DNA of 64,000 nucleotides from JAKANT01 sp035502095 (lineage in GTDB: Bacteria > Pseudomonadota > Gammaproteobacteria > Burkholderiales > Burkholderiaceae_F). Positions 26,105 through 33,914 of this stretch are shown here, one piece after another. The stretch spans positions 1-64,000 of the forward strand of contig DATJUX010000041.1 of NCBI GenBank assembly GCA_035502095.1, read 5' to 3'. The first letter of the stretch is position 1; every line of letters starts with the position of its first letter. Below the pieces are notes generated by a model. The model was not told the origin of the DNA. It made no database searches and saw nothing but the letters and a program-made list of their open reading frames with translations. The translations under genes and the position numbers were made by a program.

Positions 26105-27580
26105 ATGGTCGCGACACCGATCAAGATCGCGATCCTCGCCATGGGCGGCGAGGGCGGCGGCGTGCTCGCGGACTGGATCGTCGATCTGGCCGAGTACAAC
26201 GGTTTTTGCGCGCAGATGACTTCGGTGCCGGGCGTTGCCCAGCGCACCGGTGCGACGATCTACTATGTCGAACTGTTTCCCGTTGCGCCGGGCGGGGAGC
26301 GGGATGAACCGGTGCTGGCGTTGATGCCGCTGCCGGGCGACGTCGACATCGTCGTCGCTTCCGAGCTGATGGAGGCCGCCCGCGCCGTGCAGCGCGGACT
26401 GGTGACGCCGGATCGCACCACCCTCGTGTGCTCGACCCATCGGGTGTATGCGATCGCCGAGCGGATCGCACCCGGCGACGGCCGTGTCGATGCAACCAGC
26501 CTGCTCGGCCATGCGCAGGCCGCGGCGCGGCGCTTCGTCGGCTTCGACATGGCGCAGCTCGCGCACGCGAGCGGAAGCGTGATCAGCGCGGTGCTGTTCG
26601 GTGCGCTTGCGGCCGCGGGCGTGCTGCCCTTCGCGCGCGCGCAGTTCGAGGCGACCATCGAACGCGGCGGCATCGGCGTCGCGTCGAGCCGTGGCGGATT
26701 CGCCGCCGGCTTCGATGGTCCCCGCGCGGAGGCCCCCGCGCCGCCGACCGCGCCGGTCGCGCCGCGCGATGCGCGCGGCCGGGCGCTGGTCGCGCGGATC
26801 GACAACCGCCATCCCGCGGCAGCGCGCGCGCTGCTCGTGGAAGGCGTGCGCAGGCTGGTCGACTACCAGGACTTCGACTACGCGACCTTGTACCTCGACC
26901 GCGTCGAACGCGCGATGCAGCGCCATGCCGATGACGGCCTGCACGCCGAGCTCGCGCGGCATCTCGCGCTCTGGATGTCGTATGAAGACACGATCCGGGT
27001 CGCCGACCTGAAGACGCGCGACACGCGGCTTCGGCGCGTGCGTGACGAGGTGGACGCGCGCGACCGGCACGTTCTCGCGATTCACGAATACCTGCATCCG
27101 CGCGTGGAGGAGGTCGGCGACACGCTGCCCGCCGGCCTTGGGGCGTGGCTGCTGCGCACCGCCTGGGCGCGGCGGCTCGTCGAACGCCTCGTGTCGCGCG
27201 GCCGGGTGGTCCGGACCAATTCCGTGCGCGGTTACCTCCTGCTTTCCGCCATCGCCGGGCTGCGACGTTGGCGCCGCGGCACGCTGCGCTACCGGGTGGA
27301 GAACGAGCGCATCGAGGCGTGGTTACGCGAGGTCGAGCAGGCCGCCAGTGCCGCGCTCGCGATCGAGATCGTGCGCTGCCAGCGCCTCATCAAGGGTTAC
27401 GGCGCAACGCATGAGCGCGGGTGGGGCAGTTTCCAGAGGATCCGCGGCGCCTGGCAGCGCGCAGGGCGCGACCTGGCACCGGCGACGCTGCGCGCACTGG
27501 CCGAGGCGGCGCTGGCTGACGAGGAAGGAGGGTGCCTCGATGAGGCGCTGGCGGGTGTCGTTCGGAGTGACCGTTCGTGA
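26105..27580 (+). CDS. iorB: Indolepyruvate oxidoreductase-like beta subunit with C-terminal extension
   Basis: Partner subunit, 491 residues. The first 190 or so residues match the 2-oxoacid oxidoreductase gamma-type domain (KIAILAMGGEGGGVLADWIVD). The remaining 290 or so form an Arg-rich helical region that resembles the uncharacterised DUF6537-type extension found on proteobacterial IorB proteins. The start at 26105 follows the alpha-subunit stop by four bases. The extension has no visible metal motif; a role in assembly or electron transfer is not known. The next gene, a small cytochrome c, overlaps its stop codon. Confidence 0.86.
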   Translation: MVATPIKIAILAMGGEGGGVLADWIVDLAEYNGFCAQMTSVPGVAQRTGATIYYVELFPVAPGGERDEPVLALMPLPGDVDIVVASELMEAARAVQRGLVTPDRTTLVCSTHRVYAIAERIAPGDGRVDATSLLGHAQAAARRFVGFDMAQLAHASGSVISAVLFGALAAAGVLPFARAQFEATIERGGIGVASSRGGFAAGFDGPRAEAPAPPTAPVAPRDARGRALVARIDNRHPAAARALLVEGVRRLVDYQDFDYATLYLDRVERAMQRHADDGLHAELARHLALWMSYEDTIRVADLKTRDTRLRRVRDEVDARDRHVLAIHEYLHPRVEEVGDTLPAGLGAWLLRTAWARRLVERLVSRGRVVRTNSVRGYLLLSAIAGLRRWRRGTLRYRVENERIEAWLREVEQAASAALAIEIVRCQRLIKGYGATHERGWGSFQRIRGAWQRAGRDLAPATLRALAEAALADEEGGCLDEALAGVVRSDRS

Positions 27581-27946
27581 TGCGCTTCGCAGCGGTAGTC
27601 GTCGCCGGCATCGGCTTGATGACCGATGGCGCGACTGCGGGCGATCCGGCGACGCTTGCGCGTGGATGGAGCACGTTGCAACGCGATGGATTGCGCCCGC
27701 TGTCACGGGCCCGACTACACGGGATGGAGCCCGCCGTCGCTGCTGGCGGCGGTGCGCGAAGGCTCGCGCGAGCGCTTCGATAGGTTTGTACTCGACGGCG
27801 ACATCGGCCGCGGCATGCCGGGATATCGGAGCCAGCCGGCCGTCGCGGGCAGTCTCGATGCGATCTATGCCTACCTGCTTGCGCGCGCCAACGGCGAGAT
27901 CGGCCCGGGCAATCCGGATCCCGGGGCGGCCGCTCCGGTGCGTTAG
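27580..27946 (+). pseudogene. Small c-type cytochrome gene broken by a frameshift
   Basis: The first part, from ATG at 27580, encodes a signal-peptide-like start (RFAAVVVAGIGLMTDGATAGDPATLARGWSTLQRD). The heme-binding motif CARCHG and the rest of a monoheme cytochrome (PPSLLAAVREG, RGMPGYRS) are in the +1 frame, ending at 27946. The break lies between about 27660 and 27691. Loss of one unit of a GCGAT tandem pair would explain it exactly, but an assembly error is also possible. The ATG overlaps the iorB stop, so it was, or is, part of that operon and might act as an electron carrier. Confidence 0.75.
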
Positions 27947-28163
27947 TTCACCTTGCGCCCGGACGGCACATGGTCCGGCTGCTCAGAAGGAAACTCGCGC
28001 CTGGGTGCCCGGGATGTGCGCACGGTGCTCGTAGGTTGCCACCAGGGTCCCGGTGGGAACCGAGGTCAGGGCGGAGATGCGAAGATTGCCCCGATTACAG
28101 TAGCGGCGATGCCGCCCCGGGTCGCTCGTGCGGCGCCAACCAGTGACACGACGAGGACTCGCC

Positions 28164-28904
28164 ATGGGGACCGATCCGCTGCCGCTCGAGAAAGCGACCG
28201 TCGAGACGTTGTCCGGTGTCACCACGGCGACGTTGACGACCGTGCTGCTGAAAAAGGGCCTGCGCAATGTCTGGATACGCGGCACGCGTCCGCTGCGGCC
28301 GGAGCAGGCGCGTGTGGTTGGGCGCGCTTTCACGTTGCGTTTCGTGCCGGCGCGCGAGGATCTGGCGACGCCGGCCGCGTGGGGCGCGCCGATCTCGACG
28401 CGCGCGGCGATCGAAGCGATGCCGCCCGGATGCGTCGCCGTCGTGGGAGCGCTGGGCGTGACCGATGCGGGCATCTTCGGCGACATCCTGTGCGCGCGCA
28501 TGAGGAAACGCGGCGTGGGCGCACTGGTCACCGATGGCGTGATCCGCGACATTTCGGGCGTGCTGGCTTCGCGCCTCGGCGTGTGGTGCCAGGGAACGGC
28601 GGCACCTTCGTCCGTGGCGGGGCTCACGTTCGTGGGGTGGCAGGAGCCGATCGGTTGCGGCGGCGTGGCGGTGTTCCCGAACGATGTCATCGTGGTCGAC
28701 GCCGACGGGGCCGTCGTCATCCCGGCCGCGTTGCTCGATGCGGTCATCGAAGCCGCGGTGGAGCAGGAACGCCTCGAGGGCTGGATCATGAGCCAGGTGG
28801 AGGCGGGGGCGTCGCTGCCCGGCCTCTACCCGCCCAACGAGCAGAACACGGCGCGCTACGAGGCGTGGGTGCGCACGCAGGCGGCAGCGCGGGCGAAGCC
28901 GTAG
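28164..28904 (+). CDS. RraA-like protein / class II pyruvate aldolase family
   Basis: 246-residue member of the RraA fold, which includes regulators of RNase E and metal-dependent 4-hydroxy-4-methyl-2-oxoglutarate / 4-carboxy-4-hydroxy-2-oxoadipate aldolases. The GDILCARMRKRGVGALVTDGVIRD block carries the Arg-Asp pair and acidic residues that bind Mg2+ and pyruvate in the aldolases. ATG at 28164 has GAGG seven bases upstream. Presence of the metal-site residues and the catabolic setting make aldolase activity more likely than RNase regulation, but this is inference. Confidence 0.82.
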   Translation: MGTDPLPLEKATVETLSGVTTATLTTVLLKKGLRNVWIRGTRPLRPEQARVVGRAFTLRFVPAREDLATPAAWGAPISTRAAIEAMPPGCVAVVGALGVTDAGIFGDILCARMRKRGVGALVTDGVIRDISGVLASRLGVWCQGTAAPSSVAGLTFVGWQEPIGCGGVAVFPNDVIVVDADGAVVIPAALLDAVIEAAVEQERLEGWIMSQVEAGASLPGLYPPNEQNTARYEAWVRTQAAARAKP

Positions 28905-29006
28905 CTTCGAGGCAACCGAGCTGCCGGCGGAACGCATCCCCGGCATTGGCCGACAATCGCGGGAACCGCCGACCGGCCGAGCCGCAAACCTGCCCCTCGA
29001 GTTCCC

Positions 29007-29621
29007 GTGGAAGAAACCCCGCTGCCGCGCGACATGACGAAGGAGACGGTGGCGCTCGTCCGCGCGCTTCTGGAACGCGACCAGAATACGGGCGAGCATT
29101 GCAACCGGACGCACGCGCTGTCGCTCGAGCTCGGCAGGGCGGCGGCACTGTCGTCGGCGGGCCTCGCGAGCCTTGGACTGGCCGCGCAGCTGCACGACAT
29201 CGGCAAGATCGGGATTCCGGACCGCGTTCTCCTGAAACCGGGGCGGCTGGCGCCGAACGAACTTGCCGTGATGAAGACGCACCCGCAACGGGGTCACGAC
29301 ATCCTCGCGGTGGTCCCCGACGAGTCGCTCGCCGCGGTCGCCGAGGCGGTGCTTCGGCACCACGAGGGGTTCGACGGCAGCGGTTATCCGGGCGGACTGA
29401 AGGGCGAAGAGATCCCGGCCACCGCGCGCATCATCGCGATCGTCGACGGTTACGATGCCCTGGCAACGGATCGTCCCTACCATCGCGGCAAGGACCATCG
29501 GGCCATCATGCGCATCCTGTTCGAGGACAACAGCGGCAAGTACGACCCTTACTTCGTCGGCAAGTTTGCCGCGTTCATCGAGTGGAGCGGGTACCGGTCG
29601 AACGGCCCACGGCGCAGGTGA
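29007..29621 (+). CDS. HD-GYP domain protein, probable cyclic-di-GMP phosphodiesterase
   Basis: A 204-residue, nearly bare HD-GYP domain. Metal-binding residues are in LHDIGKIGIP and HHEGFDGSGYPGG, with the ARIIAIVDGYDAL block following. No receiver, membrane or other sensory domain is attached, so its control is unclear. GTG at 29007 is the longest start; ATG at 29034 is an alternative. Neither has a strong ribosome-binding site. It may hydrolyse c-di-GMP; activity depends on GYP-type specificity, which looks intact. Confidence 0.88.
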   Translation: MEETPLPRDMTKETVALVRALLERDQNTGEHCNRTHALSLELGRAAALSSAGLASLGLAAQLHDIGKIGIPDRVLLKPGRLAPNELAVMKTHPQRGHDILAVVPDESLAAVAEAVLRHHEGFDGSGYPGGLKGEEIPATARIIAIVDGYDALATDRPYHRGKDHRAIMRILFEDNSGKYDPYFVGKFAAFIEWSGYRSNGPRRR

Positions 29622-29638
29622 ACCGGTATCGTGCGGAT

Positions 29639-30091
29639 ATGAAGATCACTGTCGGTCGCACGCTGCACAGGGACCCATCCATCGAGCGCGCCCTGCTCGC
29701 GGCGGTCCTGCTGGTCGCGCCGGCGGCGCCGGTCGCCGCCGCCGGTCAGCCGTCGCTGGTCGGGGAATGGAGTTGGACCCGCAAGGCGAACAACTGCGCG
29801 GAGACGTACGCCTTTCGCAACAACGGGACAGTTTCGATCAAGACCGGCGACGAAACGATCGAGAGGAGCTACCTGATGGCCTGGGCGCCGGAGCCGAACG
29901 GCCGCTACACGGTGACGATGACGACGGTCAAGGATTCGGGCGGGCAAGGCTGCGCCGATACGGTCGACGGCAACACGGCGCGCAGCCCCACGGTGCACAT
30001 CCTGTTCGGCGGCTCCGGTGCGTCCATGCTGATCTGCAACTCGCCGGCGGGCGCGGACTGCATCGGCCCTCTCAAGCGCAACGGCCAGTGA
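29639..30091 (+). CDS. Small exported protein of unknown function
   Basis: A 150-residue protein with an N-terminal signal sequence (hydrophobic core ALLAAVLLVAPAAPVAAA). The mature part begins LVGEWSWTRKANNCAETYAFRNNGT, reminiscent of lipocalin-like or META-type beta domains that start with a GxW motif, and contains four Cys that could form disulfides (in NNCAE, GQGCAD, LICNS and ADCIG). It is 17 bp downstream of the HD-GYP gene. No function can be assigned. Confidence 0.7.
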   Translation: MKITVGRTLHRDPSIERALLAAVLLVAPAAPVAAAGQPSLVGEWSWTRKANNCAETYAFRNNGTVSIKTGDETIERSYLMAWAPEPNGRYTVTMTTVKDSGGQGCADTVDGNTARSPTVHILFGGSGASMLICNSPAGADCIGPLKRNGQ

Positions 30092-30119
30092 CGGCGCGTA
30101 CCGGAACCGGAATCGCGTG

Positions 30120-30746
30120 ATGCTCGCCGCCCTCCTGTCCGTCGCGGTGCTCCACTGGCTCGTGCTCGTCGTGCCCGGCGCCAACGTGCTCGTGGTCTCG
30201 CAACTCGGCGCGAGCGGCCACCGCAGAGCGGCCCGTTTTGCGGCGCTTGGGGTCGCATTGGTCGCCGGCCTGTGGGCGTTGCTGGCGATCCTCGGCGTGA
30301 GCGCGGTCTTCGCGGTCGTGCCGAAACTGCGCTTCGTCTTGCAGCTCGCCGGGGGGATGTATCTCTGCTGGATCGCCGTGCGCCTCTGGCGCTCCGGCCC
30401 AGCCGGCTCGCTACCGGACGGTGTTCCGCCGACACCGGCGGGAGCGTTCCGGCTTGGCGTCCTGACGAACATCACGAACCCGAAATCGGCGCTGTTCTTC
30501 GGCAGCGTCTTCGCGACGGCGCTGCCGCACGAACCCGGTTGGGAGTTGCTCGTCGCTGCCGTCGCCCTGGTGATGATCAACGCATTCGTCTGGCACACGT
30601 TCCTCGCATTCGCGTTCTCGAATCCGCGCGTGCAGGCCGGCTACCTGCGCCAGCGCCGCGTGCTCAACCGGGCGGCCGGCGCCCTCGTGGGTGCGTTCGG
30701 CGTGCGTTTGCTCGCGGTCACCGCGAGCGAGATGAGCGCGCGCTGA
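30120..30746 (+). CDS. LysE/RhtB family amino-acid exporter
   Basis: Inner-membrane exporter of 208 residues with about six hydrophobic helices. The N-terminal LVLVVPGANVLVVSQLGASGHRRAARFAALGVA is the family signature (PGPNxxxV-type loop plus GxxxG helix), followed by the GVLTNITNPKSALFFGSVF block. GTG ATG occur in tandem; the ATG at 30120 is taken. The exported compound is unknown. Confidence 0.9.
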   Translation: MLAALLSVAVLHWLVLVVPGANVLVVSQLGASGHRRAARFAALGVALVAGLWALLAILGVSAVFAVVPKLRFVLQLAGGMYLCWIAVRLWRSGPAGSLPDGVPPTPAGAFRLGVLTNITNPKSALFFGSVFATALPHEPGWELLVAAVALVMINAFVWHTFLAFAFSNPRVQAGYLRQRRVLNRAAGALVGAFGVRLLAVTASEMSAR

Positions 30747-30794
30747 AGCGCCGTCCGCGCGCCACGTCGAGGCTACCCCGCTGCTGGAGCCACC

Positions 30795-31724
30795 GTGCTG
30801 CTGACACCGGACGCCCGCGGCGTCTTCCCGATTGCGCCGACACCGTTCTTCGACGACGGCCGCATCGACACGACGTCGATCGACCGCCTGACCGACTTCT
30901 ACGTGGCCTGCGGTGCCACCGGCGTGACCGTGCTCGGACAACTCGGCGAGGCGCCCAAGCTTTCGCATGAGGAAAGCGTCGCGGTGGCGACGCAGATGAT
31001 CCGCCGCGCCGGCCCCCTGCCGGTCGTGGTGGGCGTTTCGGCGCCGGGATTCGCGGCCATGCGCGCGCTCGCGCAGGACGTCATGGAACGCGGCGCGGCC
31101 GGCGTGATGATCGCTCCGCCCAACACCTTGCGCACCGACGACCAGATCGCCGGCTACTACGCGCAGGCGGCGCAGGCGATCGGTTCCGACGTCCCGTTCG
31201 TGATCCAGGACTATCCGCTGACGTTCTCGGTGCAGATGGCGCCCGCCGTCATTCGCCGCATCGTCGCGGACAATCCCTCCTGCGTGATGCTCAAGCACGA
31301 GGACTGGCCCGGCCTGGAAAAGATCTCCACGCTGCGTGGCTACGAGCGCGATGGCTCGATGCGTCACGTCGCGATTCTTTGCGGCAACGGCGGGCTGTTC
31401 CTCGACTTCGAAGTCGAACGCGGTGCCGACGGGGCGAACACCGGGTACTGCTTCCCGGACATGCTGTGCGACGTGGTGCGTCTCGCGGCAGCCGGCGAGC
31501 GCGCGAAAGCGCACGATCTCTTCGATGCGCACCTGCCGCTGCTGCGCTACGAACAGCAGCCCGGCATAGGCCTCGCCGTGCGCAAGCACGTGCTCAAGCG
31601 GCGCGGCCTGCTCGTTTCCGATGCGCAACGCAAGCCAGGCGGTGCGCTGACGGCGGCCGCGTGCCAGGAGGTCGACTATCTGCTCGAGCGCCTCGCGAGG
31701 CATGATCCACGCGCGCACCTTTGA
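30795..31724 (+). CDS. Dihydrodipicolinate synthase/N-acetylneuraminate lyase family aldolase
   Basis: A 309-residue (beta/alpha)8 lyase of the DapA superfamily. The Schiff-base Lys is in CVMLKHED, the catalytic Tyr in FVIQDYPLTF, and the substrate-binding GQLGEAPKLSHEE replaces the GTTGE loop of true DapA, which argues for a catabolic aldolase or dehydratase of sugar acids rather than lysine synthesis. It starts with GTG at 30795 after GGAG. Confidence 0.88.
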   Translation: MLLTPDARGVFPIAPTPFFDDGRIDTTSIDRLTDFYVACGATGVTVLGQLGEAPKLSHEESVAVATQMIRRAGPLPVVVGVSAPGFAAMRALAQDVMERGAAGVMIAPPNTLRTDDQIAGYYAQAAQAIGSDVPFVIQDYPLTFSVQMAPAVIRRIVADNPSCVMLKHEDWPGLEKISTLRGYERDGSMRHVAILCGNGGLFLDFEVERGADGANTGYCFPDMLCDVVRLAAAGERAKAHDLFDAHLPLLRYEQQPGIGLAVRKHVLKRRGLLVSDAQRKPGGALTAAACQEVDYLLERLARHDPRAHL

Positions 31725-31886
31725 CGCGGACGGACGCGGAAAAGACAATCACTTCGATCCGCGCAATCCGCGTCGTGCGCACACCAGGCATGTGTCGTTC
31801 CGAGCTGGCAGGAATCTCGGCCGTCGAAGAGAAGCGGCCGTCGACGCGGATGAACGCGGACTAGCGCGGATAAGACGATCACTTTT
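31723..31886. repeat. Pair of GACGCGGA-type intergenic repeat units
   Basis: Unit one (31723-31754) begins on the stop codon of the aldolase gene; unit two (31843-31886) carries three CGCGGA steps. Both end in a segment of the form AGAC(A/G)ATCACTT. Related units in reverse sense appear at 37818-37841, 37955-37974 and 37984-38002. The family is extragenic in every case seen here. Confidence 0.65.
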
Positions 31887-32268
31887 CATCTGCAAAACGA
31901 ATCGTCGCCGCGCGCCCTGGAAGAAAACCGGACATGTGTGTCATCCCGAGCCGCGGGCGAGGAATCTCCATCTTGGAACAGGGGCCTGCCTCCGGCGATG
32001 CGACGGATTCGCCCGCGCGAGCGCCGCGGGCTGCAAATGGCGTGGCGCGGCAGCGGTTGCACCAATGGATGCGCAAAAACGTCGCAGGTCACGACAGGGA
32101 GGACCCGAATCCAAACGCAACACTTCGAAAGCAAAACCGATACGGCGGCAGTGGCGGCGGCGCGAACGCGCTAATACGAAGCCGGGAATTGCTGGCCAAT
32201 GGGACCTCCCGTCCAATACGAGCTGCTAGCGTGGGCTGTACTCCCGCGCCGCTTGTGACGAATCCCCG
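31725..32268. other. Repeat-bearing intergenic region of 544 bp
   Basis: No gene is supported. It holds two related units rich in GACGCGGA (31723-31754 and 31843-31886), each ending in a TCACTT segment, an inverted-sense unit TCCGCGCAATCCGCGTC near 31758-31774, and a copy of another intergenic repeat at 31940-31968. Similar units occur at 37818-38002. Confidence 0.7.
31940..31968 (+). repeat. Copy of a GTCATCCCGAGC-type extragenic repeat
   Basis: Begins GTCATCCCGAGC and ends GGCGAGGAATC. A close copy lies at 57966-57991, a partial one at 37864-37888, and an inverted one at 20569-20596. All lie outside genes or between operon genes. Confidence 0.65.
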
Positions 32269-32631
32269 ATGACAAAAATTTCCCGCCGGAGCGCCCTTAA
32301 GCTCACGCTCTTCAGTTCCGCAGCGCTCCTGGTTGGTTGCGGTGGCGGAGGCCAGTCGACCTCCGAAAGCCCGCCACCCGCGCCCGGCCCGGGGTCGACG
32401 GCCTGGAATCCGAGCGTGCCCCTGTTCCTCGCGGGCACCGGGCAGACGTTCGACCTGACTCAAACGCTGCCAGGCACCGTCGCAAAGGGCGGGACATTTG
32501 GAGTCTCCGCGAACGGGGCGCCACTTCCCGCGGGAATGACGTTGTCGCCCGCGGGAATCATCACCGTGGGCAGCGCGACGATCGGCCAGACCACGGGCGT
32601 CACCTTCACCTACACCGAACCTGGGGCTTGA
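32269..32631 (+). CDS. Lipoprotein-signal protein with Ig-like segment, possibly truncated
   Basis: A 120-residue product beginning with a twin-arginine-like, lipobox signal (KISRRSALKLTLFSSAALLVGC), then a Ser/Pro-rich linker and one bacterial Ig-like repeat (LPAGMTLSPAGIITVGSATIGQTTGVTF). It stops abruptly after the Ig-like strand. The frame of the next gene is open across the 82-bp gap, so these two may be halves of one original lipoprotein gene. Function unknown; localisation is predicted to be the outer membrane or cell surface. Confidence 0.6.
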   Translation: MTKISRRSALKLTLFSSAALLVGCGGGGQSTSESPPPAPGPGSTAWNPSVPLFLAGTGQTFDLTQTLPGTVAKGGTFGVSANGAPLPAGMTLSPAGIITVGSATIGQTTGVTFTYTEPGA

Positions 32632-32713
32632 GTTCCGACATCGGTCGTTCTCTCGTAGCCCGAGTCGCACCACCAACGATTCTCCACGCAAGGCCTTTGA
32701 GGTAAAGCTTGAG

Positions 32714-33874
32714 ATGACAACGATCACTTCGACGCCAACCACCATAACGGTCGCCCTCTACAGCCCGGCGACTGACTGGACCGCTCGCTCCACGGCACCG
32801 GGCGTGACCTACGCGGAGAACTGGTCCGGCTACAACGCCGCAACCGACTACTACAACGCCCTAAACAAGGGAAAGCTCAACGGCTATGTCGCGAACAAGA
32901 GCCCGAGCCAGGGGGCAACCTTCACGAATGCATTCGAGATCGTCTCCGACGCCACCAAGGCGGCCACGGGCAAGGCGTTCCGGGTCTACATGGGCAAGAA
33001 CAACTATGGCAGCGCCGGCACGATAGACAACCAGCAGTTCACGATCCCGTTCAGCGGCGACGCAACCAGGATCACGGGCGCGTACCCGACGGGCGCGTAC
33101 CTCACCAGCTTCTACATCCAGATCCAGGTCTGGATGGACACGTACATCGATTACTACTGGCGCCTGGGCGATGGAACGACCGCCACGGATCCAAAGATCT
33201 TTCGCCTGGACACGTGGTACCAGACGAACAACGGCGAGATCGTGCCGAGCAACCACGGAAACCTGGGCTTCGTCACCTGCTATCGCAGGCTTGGCGCTTC
33301 GGACGGCCAGGGCAATGGGGTCGGCAGCAATCCGCTTTACGCGAAAGCGCGCAACACGGCGAGCTATACGCCCAACTTCCAGTACCAGCCCGCGATCGAC
33401 AACGGCACGCCGGCCAATCCTACAACCGAGGCCCAGTACAAGGACCGCTACGGTCCGATGAACTACGGCATGGTGAGCGGCACGAGTCAGGCATCGCTCC
33501 TGCACACGCAGCCGAACACACCCGATCCGGACGCGGTGATCGGCGGCAACCCGTGGGCGCGCGCCCAGATCAACGTGATCGAGATCTGGGTGGACTTGCC
33601 GACGCAGAGTCTGAAACTGTGGCACGCGGCACGCGGCGCCGCGCCGCGCCTGCTCATCAACTCGCAGGGCGATTCTTTCTTCGGCAACCGGGTGATGCTG
33701 GACAACGTGGGCAATGTCGACGGCACGGGCTGGTCGATCATCCAGCTCACTCCTCTCGTCTACACGGCCGACGGAAACAACAACCCCGGCTATCCGATCT
33801 CCTGGATCGACTATTCGGAACTCATCGTGAGCACGAATCCCATCAACTTCCCGGGCGGGTTCGCGTTGCCGTAA
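32714..33874 (+). CDS. Asn/Thr/Tyr-rich protein without signal peptide, possibly C-terminal part of split lipoprotein
   Basis: A 386-residue protein rich in Asn, Thr, Tyr and Gly with many short hydrophobic beta-like segments (e.g. FYIQIQVWMDTYIDYYWRLG), suggesting a beta-sandwich such as a carbohydrate-binding or surface protein. It has no signal sequence of its own. ATG at 32714 has GAGG about 11 bp upstream. The composition looks more AT-rich and less charged than in neighbouring genes, which may mean recent transfer. No catalytic motif was recognised, and no function is proposed. Confidence 0.6.
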   Translation: MTTITSTPTTITVALYSPATDWTARSTAPGVTYAENWSGYNAATDYYNALNKGKLNGYVANKSPSQGATFTNAFEIVSDATKAATGKAFRVYMGKNNYGSAGTIDNQQFTIPFSGDATRITGAYPTGAYLTSFYIQIQVWMDTYIDYYWRLGDGTTATDPKIFRLDTWYQTNNGEIVPSNHGNLGFVTCYRRLGASDGQGNGVGSNPLYAKARNTASYTPNFQYQPAIDNGTPANPTTEAQYKDRYGPMNYGMVSGTSQASLLHTQPNTPDPDAVIGGNPWARAQINVIEIWVDLPTQSLKLWHAARGAAPRLLINSQGDSFFGNRVMLDNVGNVDGTGWSIIQLTPLVYTADGNNNPGYPISWIDYSELIVSTNPINFPGGFALP

Positions 33875-33914
33875 GTCGCGACACGTCGTGCCTGGCGGTC
33901 GCCAGGCGGAGCGA

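Noticed and set aside
27953..29638. A long plus-strand frame running into the small exported protein gene
   Set aside because: Overlaps the RraA-like and HD-GYP genes in another frame; only the part from 29639, with a signal peptide, is credible.
30795..31724. A lysine-biosynthesis dapA
   Set aside because: The pyruvate-binding loop and context differ from DapA, and the start of the loop GQLGEAPKL is typical of catabolic family members.
31723..31886. A CRISPR array
   Set aside because: The repeat units are few, vary in length and sequence, and lack regular spacers; no cas genes are in the window.
32632..32713. A coding link joining the two parts of the possible lipoprotein
   Set aside because: The frame is open, but the residues are basic and unlike either part, and a ribosome-binding site precedes the second gene; left as an open question rather than annotated as one gene.
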